Shown here piece after piece: positions 55,589 to 64,000 of a stretch of DNA of 64,000 bases; within the stretch, counting starts at the first letter, position 1, and each line of letters starts with the position of its first letter. The DNA is from Phialocephala subalpina. Taxonomy: Eukaryota > Ascomycota > Leotiomycetes > Helotiales > Mollisiaceae. Both the position numbers and the translations under genes were made by a program. The stretch is taken from the NCBI GenBank assembly GCA_900073065.1, contig FJOG01000026.1:431235-495234 (forward strand), given 5' to 3'. The notes under the pieces are model-generated. The model saw only the letters and a list, made by a program, of their open reading frames with translations, made no database searches and was not told the DNA's origin.

Positions 55589-58326
55589 ATGGCTCCTTTA
55601 CCTAGCCCATCCTCTGGCATCGGCGAGAAAGTCGTGGATGACCTCCCGGGTCACGTGGCAGCTGTGAGGAAAGGCCTACTGAACTTCCACAACTTCATTG
55701 GAGTGGATATTGTGGGGAGCGGGAGCACTACCAATATCCTTGTCTCTGAGGTTCCGGTCGCTGCGTTTAAACCTGTTGGTTGGAAAGCATCACATCGCGC
55801 TAGAGACATGGAATTCGTTGAAGGTGCCAGGGAGCTGTCTTTCGGAGCACGAATCCTTGAAAGTAAGAGCTGCGCTGAGCGCGGTCAGTGGGTAGACTTG
55901 TATTATAAAGCAATAAGGAGCCAAATGGACGAGCCGCACTTATCAAGGTGAGCGAAGATTCGGATACGTTCACGATAGCACTACTGAACGACAATACAGT
56001 CTTGATAAAGCAAACACAATCGTGCTGTGAGTTCCACATTCAAAGCAAAAATACTTGAACAGACTGCTGACACTGAACAGCTCACGAATTGAGAAGGAGA
56101 TCGGGTTGTTACCATCAGCTACAACGGTCAGTCACAACTTCGAATCTGATTCATTTCTCGGATTCCAGACTTACGGCTCCGAAAATCTCTCGTCTGCACC
56201 TTTCGGGGACGAGATGTTATCAAAAGCTTTTACAAAGTCCACCCTCACTCGTTTGCAAACTCGAGGCCTAGATCTCATGCCGAATCTCAGTCTTGCCGAA
56301 GACATCACGGAAATAAATCTGGACAGTCAAAATTCCAAGCACCAAGTACTTTGCTTTCCCTGGTGTATGATTCATATCAACAGTATCGAGAAGATGGATA
56401 CAGACAAGAGAGAGGATGGGAAAGACCTCTCATTGCCTGCGAGAGCCGCCACTGCGGCCTCCGCTACCCTTTCAATGTTCGAGATCTTAGCGAGATATTC
56501 AGACATGAAGCAAGATGACCAGCATGTTCCTCCAGTGGTCTCTATCGTCACCCATGGAGCCAATGTGACTGTTTGGCTAGCTTACTTTGAGGCTGTTGAC
56601 GAAAATCGTCGTGACCATGTGAGCATCTCAAGCCAACCCCGAAGATTTGAGCGACGTATAACAAGTTCACAGAACATCCAAGCCATCTGGAATGGAGACA
56701 TAACCAAGCTTTGGGACGCTATTCAGTTCTGTCGCATCATAGAAAACCTCCTCTTCTGGGCTCAATACATCCTCAGACCAAAGATAGCGCATAACACTCA
56801 ACAGTGGATGCTACGACACTGCCCCGAGGCGCCCAATATCCACTCTCGACTTGAGAATGATAGAGAGACAGCCGAAATGGTCTACCGTATTCAAGACCGT
56901 CTAAATGCTTTAGGTATATCACCTACTGCACACCTACCCGAGCTCATCCAACAGGCGGTGGTATTCAGCGAGGTTATGAGACCGAGCTCGAAGGCAACGG
57001 AATCCGCAACAATCCAAGCTACGGGCCCTTCTGCTGGTGAAGCACTCCCTCGTCCTCAGAATGTATCTCAAGCGAGTCCTTCTATCTCAGAAGTGGCGTT
57101 ACCCGGCAGAGACACAAGCAAGGGCAAAGAACGAAAGAATGATGAGAGTGACAAGTCGGGCTCGGCAGATAATAGTAAAGTGAAAGAGGGGTTTACAGGA
57201 AATCGGATGTCCTCTCTTGCCGAACTGCCAGTGAGGACCAAGGGGCCTTTGAGCGAGTCGCCAGAAGTTCCCAAGGAAGAAATCGGTGAGCATCCTCTCT
57301 TGATACTCGCTCCATTGAACCGCGAATACTTTCTGACTTCATCCTCTAGCTATAGAAAGCACAGAGCCTCCAATCGACAAGGGGATAACGATGCTTCCAA
57401 CAAAACCAATACCTGTTTGGGGAGTTGATAGTCCGATAAGAACCCCATTCTTGTTTTCATACAAATTCAAGACACTAGACCTCGGATTCCAACACAGTCG
57501 CTCGACAGCTTACTTCTACAAAATCTACGAAAGACATGTGCTACACCCAGAAATAAGAAGTCCTCGAGCAAAGTCAGATCTCGGAGCGGCTCCTTCCTTA
57601 CTCTCGCTCAGGACTCGGACAGCCGACAAGCGGGGAACAAGGTATTGGAAATTTCGCGACAGCCCCAGCGATTTAAGAACACGCAAACTGAACAAGCAAA
57701 ATGTTACTTCCGAGAATTCAGCTAGATTCGATGGCCCATCCTCAACACTACATCCTTTCACGTCTGCGACCTTTGAATTGAGCTTCCCTGTCAAGACATG
57801 GTGGGCTAGCAGGAATGAACGCAAATCATCATTATCGACAATTTCTCTGGAAGCAGGACTAGGATCAAGCAGAGTAAGTACTCTCGTCACATTCTTCAGG
57901 GAGGAAGACGGTACTGGACCAAGCACGACAGATGATTCCAATGAGCGAGTGACTAGAGCAGATCGACCTAAGAGACCCAGAACTGAGTCTTTAGATCTAC
58001 CAAGGGAAGCTATCGAGACTCCACCGGGATCTCCACAAATCCAACCCACCATTCGCCAGGAACCTCAATCCTCACTCTCCTCAACCTCAACCTCATCTTC
58101 ATTCACCTTCCCTCTTGTAAGGCAAAAGATTCCATGGGGAGACAAGCACATTACGGTCCGACTCCCACGTAAAACCGCCGAGAATAAGGAAAGTGTTCAT
58201 ATCTTGATGGATAAGGACGGGACTCTCAACGAAACTACGATTCCTCTTGATTTGACAAAGCCGGCACCTAATATACAATCGTGGTGGATAGAATCAAAAG
58301 GTATCAACTTCTTTGTTCAATATTAA
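55589..58326 (+). CDS. Large uncharacterised protein, possibly PD-(D/E)XK nuclease-like
   Basis: Four exons: 55589-55947, 56000-56026 (27 nt), 56081-57285 and 57350-58326, all joining in frame to 855 aa. The middle part has a pattern I associate with fungal PD-(D/E)XK nuclease-like proteins: VLCFPWCMIHINSIEKMD, ARAATAASATLSMFEILARY, HVPPVVSIVTHGANVTVWLA, and WNGDITKLWDAIQFCRIIEN. The catalytic carboxylates and lysine cannot be assigned with confidence, and IHINS stands where an E-x-K would be expected, so activity may be lost. The C-terminal third is Ser/Thr/Pro-rich with a final folded-looking block (IPWGDKHITVRLPRKT). The end is uncertain: a possible donor GTATCA near 58302 could shorten it by a few residues. 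No function is claimed. Confidence -1.
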
Positions 58327-58763
58327 TTCAACGTCCGTTAAGATTGAGATTTGGAACCGAAACTCGTGTGCGACTCATAGATCAACTGCAACTGTTGGTT
58401 TGGGAGCTCTCGGGTGTTGGCTGTGACTTGGCCACCAACGTGCATGAGGGAGGCTGTACGACGCAACATGTTGGTCTCAAGCGGGAGGGAACCCAGCACG
58501 AAATCAAACACGTGGAGAGCAACTTCGAAACATCATTGCAGTTTTGACATCGTATGGATTTTTCATGTCAATCTCGAGCACCTGTCACCTCCAAACAGCT
58601 TCCGAGCCCCAGTGACAATGAAGGAAGGAAGATCCACCCTCGTAATCTACCTGCCATGCTATATCGTATTATCGACGCTGGACCTGGTAAGACAAGCTCT
58701 CGAGGCTGTATTCCTGTGACTTGTAAAGGTTATAGCCAGTACTTTGGTCGATAACGGACTCTA

Positions 58764-59090
58764 TCAGATCGGGAAGTTGGCATATAGAGTTTGCGCAGCT
58801 TTGAAATAGTTCCTCAGCGCGTAGAATGAGTCGGTGGCGAGGAGGTCGGGATCTAGAGTCGGACCGCAGTTTTTGGTAAGCAATGAAGCGGTCTGTGCGA
58901 AGGGACCTTGTGACTGAGGGGAGCTGTGCACGTTGAAGGCACGGACAATGGAGTTACCAGCTTGCAACTCATATTCTCGAGTCACGTCGTGCAAATAGTT
59001 TGCCATTGCAATTTCGTTATTTCCACGCAGAGCTTGAATGTACGAAGAATCTCCCGGGCTCTTGTTTTCCCCTCGCTCGCCCCAGAGTCA
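58764..59090 (-). pseudogene. Fragment of an unrecognised gene
   Basis: On the minus strand the frame GENKSPGDSSYIQALRGNNE, IAMANYLHDVTREYELQAGN, SIVRAFNVHSSPQSQGPFAQ and TLDPDLLATDSFYALRNYF ends with a stop at 58764. It looks like true protein sequence, the C-terminal end of something larger, but upstream it meets a stop (near 59092) and no splice acceptor or further conserved block was found. It lies directly downstream of the GTPase gene on the same strand. I do not recognise the family. It may be a relic or an unresolved last exon. Confidence -1.
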
Positions 59091-59434
59091 CAACACGGAG
59101 CCGTATCGTATTGAATGTGGCGGACGGCAACGAAGGTGACGAGAAGAGCCTGCTATCAGGACGATTGGGCTCTCTTTCTCTGATACGACAGTTCCGAATT
59201 TCTCTATTGAATTTGACTTGAGGGATTCCGGACCCTGATAACTCGCGAAATACCGGCGCGATGACCGTGTGCTGTAGGACAGGACTGTCATGGGCAAGAG
59301 CGTCTCTGGACCTAACGCGATTTGAAGGCCTTGGTTGCTAGATTCGTGGGTTAAGCAATTCACGTTGCACGATCTTGGAGAGTTGTACAGTTGTTGAGAG
59401 TTTGTTGAAAGCCCGCATTATCGCATGGCAATTG

Positions 59435-60588
59435 TTATGAAGCAGCGCTAGCCTTCAAAGCTCGAAGCTTGTCGTTTAACTCACTCAACTGTACTTTGAA
59501 GTTTTGATCCTGTTTCTCCCTTTCCTGCTTCAATGCCTCAAGGCGTTCTTCATTCTTCTTATCCTGCTCCTCTTGTTCCTGCCGAATAATATCTTGCTCT
59601 GCAGTTATCTCCTCTATCGTCTCGTTCACGATCTTTCTTTCTAAGTGAAGCGTCAATACCTTCTCAAGTGACGATCGTGTTATCTTCTTGCGTGCCTGCG
59701 CTTCAACATTCGACATCTTCTCAAGACTTTGACGTTGAAGCTCAGCAAGCTCCTGACTCACAGCCGATGCAGCAGCCGTCTCCGCCAAGGTCTTGCCCTC
59801 AAATAACTCCTGCTGAATTTTCATGACAGTTGGCTGCTTCCCCACAAAACGTGAGAGAAGCTCCAGATTGTCGTCTCGACTGGACGTGATTCTCACAAAG
59901 TCACAGCCCTGCTCATGCATATCTTTGAAGAATCCTTCTGTTTGCAGCAACTCCTCTTCCCTCGCTACTCCTTGTTCCTCACTCACTACATCCCAGAATG
60001 TAGTACCGATTATGACATTCTTCATGAAATCTTCGCCGCATAATTTTCGAAACATCCTCAAGTTGCGCAGTGCGGCTCCTCCAACTTTGGTATCAGATAT
60101 CCTATGTAGATATATTATGCCACTGATCTTTTTGCCATCTCGAAAAGATCCGAGAAGCCAGTCAGCGAGCTCTTTCAGAACGTCGTTGTCGGAACGGTAG
60201 GTATCGTTAAAGCCTGGGGTGTCTACAATCGAGTACTTCTTGCCCGCATGTTCGAATGTGAAGGATTGGACGTCTTGGGTTACTGGGTAGTTCTAAGCTT
60301 CTGAGATTTCTGGTGCTGAATTGAAGAAGACATACCGGACCGCAGACCGTCGCCCACAATCACTTCGTCATTCGCTGTCAGTCTGCGAATGAACGAACTT
60401 TTGCCTGCTCCTGTCACGCCCATCACAGCCACTACAACTTCTGGGTTGACGCTCCGTCGTCTCGGCTTTTGAAGGACAGGTGAGGGAGGCATTTCTGTGT
60501 TCTGGTGTTTCTGCAACTTCTGCAGAATCGTTGACAACTTGGACCCAATTTGGGATCGTCGATGATTCGTTGGATCTTCTCCTTCCAT
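59435..60588 (-). CDS. P-loop GTPase with coiled-coil tail (AIG1/Era-like), paralogue 1
   Basis: Two exons, 60588-60336 and 60282-59435, with a 53-nt intron, giving 366 aa. A basic N-terminal 50 residues precede the G domain: G1 GVTGAGKSS (57-65), IVDTPGFNDTYRSD (G3), GIIYLHRISDTKVGG, LRNLRMFRKLCGED, and VIIGTTFWDVVSEEQ in the place of the G4 region (TTFWD instead of NKxD). After about residue 240 a long charged helix follows (QEQEEQDKKNEERLEALKQE), a coiled coil. This organisation is typical of a fungal GTPase group related to AIG1/GIMAP-like or TRAFAC GTPases, of unknown role. It is head to head with a clear paralogue at 61219-63152. Confidence -1.
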
Positions 60589-61218
60589 GGCGAGGGCGAT
60601 GTTGTAAATTCGACAGTTTTCGTAACTGGATTCAAAGTTTTTGTGAATAAGTCGTTGGAAGTTGAAGCATAATTATTGCTGAAGTCATCCTGCATTTGCT
60701 TTTCCTCGAATCATGGTAGTCTTTCTTCAGCCCCGCGCCTTCACAAGCCACCAAAACACCCCTCGAAGCACCGAGGCGGAAGCGTGGCACCACCACTACC
60801 CCTCAACCCAGAATCGTATTTATTTATTCCCTTCTCACCATCAACTCGTTGTCAGATACCACTGCCCAATGCGCTGATAGTTTCGGAATGCTCGATATAT
60901 TCTCCGTCTTTTCCACGAGCTCATTTGACGATGTTTTGGTGTCAGGCTGGCGAAGCTATCATGTTCGGCCACGCATATCAAATCTTGATATTGGCATTCT
61001 TTGATCCAGACCTTCCCACATCTGCATGGTCGACCCATCCTCCTCGTTACTTGGCAAGTTATGTTTCAGCAAGCAGGCTTCGCTCACATGTATATTTAGG
61101 CAGCTGAACTATCGGTATCACGCAACTTTGCCCACTCATAACTGGGCCTAGAGCCTCAATATTTAAAAGCCCGATTCCCTTCTATCTCTGATAGTCATTC
61201 TCAAGCAAGTCTATCCTT
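60589..61218. promoter_or_regulatory. Divergent promoter region of the GTPase pair
   Basis: 630 bp between the two start codons. Contains TATTTAAAAG near 61160, a plausible TATA-like element some 55 nt upstream of the plus-strand ATG. Joint regulation of the pair is an inference. Confidence -1.
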
Positions 61219-63152
61219 ATGGCCAGCCCACAGAAAGCATATCCATCCTCCCCAGGCCAAGCGGAGTGGGGTAGCAGCACAAGCATGAGAAACAACTACC
61301 CGCAACGCTCTCCACAGCCACTTTCCTTAGAAGCTATGCGCAATCGCAACCACTCTCTGAGACTCGCAAGCCAGCTCCCGGACCTGCGCGGTGGTTACCT
61401 TCAGAAATTTCCACCACCACCACCACCACCCAGGCCGCAAATACCTACTTCACCAATAGTACCTATCATGAGCAGCCCTTCTTCATCCTCTTCCGGAAAC
61501 AGTCGCCATAAGCCGCCGCCGCCGCTTCCAAAGCGCAAGCCGGATGCACTGAGAAGGAATAAAAATGCGGATCAAGCAAGGCAGATCCAGGAAGGGGTAG
61601 AGGATATCTCCTTCACGTAAGTTGAATTGACGGAGAGCGTGCTGAAGGGAAGATCGTTGGCTGAGAAGTGTGTCTACTAAGTAAGGACGATATTATAATC
61701 GCGATCATGGGAGTGACTGGTGCTGGGAAAAGCACCTTCATCTCGCTTCTCACGCATGAGAAGATTGAGATTGGACATGGTCTTCAATCCTGTAAGTTAC
61801 CTGGTTCGGACCTGTAAGTCGTATTAGGCCTAGAATCTTCAGCTGACTTGAAAGGTACTACGAAGGTTGGAGTATACTACTTCATGTACCACGGGGTCCG
61901 AATATTTCTCGTCGACACTCCCGGCTTTGATGACACCAACCGTTCCGATTCAGAAGTCCTTAAAGACGTTGCTTTCTGGCTCGCAGCTGCATATACCAAA
62001 AAGACCCGCCTTGCAGGAATCATCTACTTGCATCGAATCTCCGATGACCGTATGCCTGGCTCAGCTCTTCGTAACCTAAGAATGTTCAACAAGCTGTGTG
62101 GCGAGGATAATCTAGGTTCAGTGGTGCTTGCCACAACTCATTGGAGCAACCTGAAAACCAAAGCGAGGATCGACGAAGAGACAGGCGAAGCTCGCATCAA
62201 GGAACTGGTCGGAACTAAAGATTTCTGGGGCGGAATGGTTGATCGAGGAAGTCAGGTCGTCAAGCATGATGGAACGGAGAGTTCGGCACTCGATATCGTG
62301 CTCAACATCGTCGGTCGAAAGAACCGCGTCATTTTAGACATTCAGCGACAACTGATCGATCAATCACTCGATTTGAATGAGACCGATGCTGCACAGGCAT
62401 TGCAATCCGAGCTTATCGCGGAAAGGAAGCGGTTTGAGAAACAATTGAGGAATTTGAAAGAAGAGATGCAAGAGGCCATCGACGAGAACGATTTGCGAGC
62501 ACAGCGCGAGATCAAGAAGGAACAAGCTAAAGCCGAAGCTGAGATCCAAAAGACTCGCGAGGAGACAAAAGCGCTGAAGACTACACTGGCTCAAATAGCG
62601 AAAGAGAAAGACGAGCAGTTTCGAAAGCTTCAAGAAGATATGGCGCAACAGCGTCGCGAGTACCAAGAAGAAATCAGAAAGACGACCGCGGCTCTAGAAG
62701 CAGAAAAAGAACAACAACGTCGTCGAGCCGCGCAGCATGAGAAAGAAAGGAAAGATAGCGAGGAGCAGAGAGCTCGAGAAGCGGAGGAGCATCAAAGAAA
62801 TATGATGGAAATGCAAGAACAAATGAGGAGTGAAGCTGATGCTGCCGTTCGTGTACAAATAGAACGACAGCAAGAAGAGCAAGAACGTTGGTACACGCGA
62901 CACAAAGAAGAAGCTCGTCGAGCTGCCGAAATTGAACAAGCGCGATGGGAGAGGCAGTTGGAGCTTGAGAAGGAGCGACAGCAGGAGTTGGAGCGGAGGA
63001 GGGAAGAAGCGGATCGAAGGATTCAGGAGATTGAGTTGGAGCAACGCAAAAGTAAGGGTTTCTTTCTCGGTGCTGTGAAAGCGCTGTGTAACGTGGCTAG
63101 CCTTGGATTCTACCTGACGGGCTATGCTCCATGGGTGGGGTATTGGACTTGA
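61219..63152 (+). CDS. P-loop GTPase with long coiled-coil tail, paralogue 2
   Basis: Three exons: 61219-61616, 61682-61791 and 61855-63152, giving 601 aa. The first 130 residues are disordered, with a polyproline run (FPPPPPPPRP) and PPPPLPKRK, possible SH3 or profilin ligands. The G domain follows: G1 GVTGAGKS (143-150), FLVDTPGFDDTNRSDSE, IIYLHRISDDRMPGSALRNL, MFNKLCGED, VVLATTHWSNL. From about 330 to 570 the protein is one long coiled coil rich in Glu, Gln, Arg and Lys. The end (SKGFFLGAVKALCNVASLGFYLTG) is hydrophobic and amphipathic and could touch a membrane. The intron in the GLQS-C/T region is at the same place as in paralogue 1, which supports duplication. Confidence -1.
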
Positions 63153-64000
63153 GATGGTTTTTCCTTGCAATTTTGGTTGTAAGTACAGTGCTGATGTGTA
63201 GATAGGAGCCTGGTACAATCCAATGCGCTGGCTTGGGGGCAAGTATCGATGATATTCCTGCGTGGACTGAGGTGGGGTAATGGCATGTTAGATTGTCCCG
63301 TCTGTTTTGACTTAATGAAATTTGTTTCTTTGACGTTCTTGATACATTTATTGAGGCAAAAGGCGCATACGCGAGAATTAATCTATTATCAACTTTGTCC
63401 ATCTCATCTTCGAGACGACCAGAGTCGGGTTTTCTCTCCTGTCTCGAGAAAAGGAGAGAGAGGACTTCCTCTCCCCCACCTGCACGACACTTACTCGAAG
63501 CCCAAGATAAAACGCATTTCGTAACAAGCAAGCCATGACCCTATCATCTCATCTTCCACGCGTTGAACACATGCTGCCCCCGCAAGTAGATCTGTAGTTG
63601 CATCTCGTGGCTTCCACACAAGCAGGCGGAGGCTCTCAGACATCGGAGCTTTTCATCGATCCCGTCTTCGCATCGATGGCCTGCATAAGGGGAAGAAGCT
63701 AAGGCAAAGCTCACGAGAGTTGCGTGATGAACATGTCTGAGCGTTGGAAGAAGAGACTAATCTGATAGTTTGGGGCTAAGAGAGGCCAACTTGAATTCGA
63801 ACTTCGACCGCGTGTTTGTGGCAAATTTCAGACGAGGACAGCATCAAAATAAGAGGGGATAAAGGGGGTAAAGGGGGGCAAGAACAATGATGTAGTTAGT
63901 GGCACTCGGAGAGATGGAAGTCGCTCTTTCTCTACGGAGTATTGCTACCCAAGTCAAACCCCTCTTCACTCCCAATTCCAAGCAACAACTAGCAAAATCA
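63153..64000. other. Intergenic to the window end
   Basis: 848 bp with no supported gene. Minus-strand open frames that overlap the 3' end of the GTPase gene are shadows of it. The right edge (63840-64000) is purine/pyrimidine-biased and could be the start of another promoter. Confidence -1.

Noticed and set aside
62694..63242. 182-codon minus-strand frame opposite the GTPase coiled coil
   Set aside because: Leu/Phe/Ser-rich mirror of a Glu/Lys-rich coiled coil, a common antisense artefact.
1..64000. CRISPR array, prokaryotic operon, plasmid or phage features
   Set aside because: Intron-rich eukaryotic genes throughout. No regularly spaced direct repeats were seen.

Overview
The window is nuclear DNA of a filamentous ascomycete (Pezizomycotina). 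The evidence is short spliceosomal introns (mostly 46-75 nt, GTAAGT-like donors, CTAAC/CTAAT-like branch sites) and the gene families: a HET-domain relic, a Zn2Cys6 regulator, Argonaute, Asf1, Rna14, Nop9, an OPT transporter and a Tc1/mariner relic in AT-rich DNA. A leotiomycete is a plausible guess, but that is inference only. Exon coordinates were read by eye from splice consensus and reading-frame continuity. Position 1987-2337 is an assembly gap of 351 Ns inside a gene.

Layout. 1-8.2 kb: a HET-domain pseudogene cut by the window edge (-), a large type II membrane glycosyltransferase with a WbsX-like domain (-, interrupted by the gap), a 68-bp tandem duplication, and a broken multi-pass membrane protein gene (+). 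8.3-10.7 kb: a CorA-like ion transporter (-). 11-15.3 kb: a zone on the minus strand holding an eroded unknown gene and a row of tiny cysteine-rich zinc-ribbon-like genes, two intact (60 and 39 aa) and two degenerate. 15.8-17.7 kb: a Zn2Cys6 transcription factor whose intron appears to be of GC-AG type. 19-36 kb is a housekeeping block: Asf1 histone chaperone (-) head to head with Rna14 (+), Argonaute (+), Nop9 (-), and a PLP-dependent decarboxylase (+). 36.1-38.2 kb: a DUF885-type zinc peptidase (-). 38.6-40.35 kb: an AT-rich island with a broken Tc1/mariner transposase. 40.6-43.7 kb: an oligopeptide transporter with ten exons (+). 44.3-46.2 kb: an F-box/leucine-rich gene with an in-frame ochre codon (-). 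46.9-51.6 kb: a membrane protein (-) sharing a 150-bp promoter region with mitochondrial translation initiation factor IF-2 (+). 52-53.2 kb: a D-2-hydroxyacid dehydrogenase (+). 54-55 kb: a secreted repeat protein (+). 55.6-58.3 kb: a large unrecognised protein, possibly of the fungal PD-(D/E)XK nuclease-like group (+). 59.4-63.2 kb: two divergently transcribed paralogous P-loop GTPases with coiled-coil tails.

Themes. Core RNA and chromatin functions (Asf1, Rna14, Argonaute, Nop9) sit in the middle and are intact. The flanks carry accessory, fast-evolving families (HET, zinc-ribbon micro-proteins, F-box/LRR, GTPases). Several accessory genes are broken mainly by nonsense codons of the kind that C-to-T transitions create (CAA to TAA, CAG to TAG, TGG to TAG/TGA, CGA to TGA), as expected from RIP-like mutation. 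The transposon relic shows the same type of damage.
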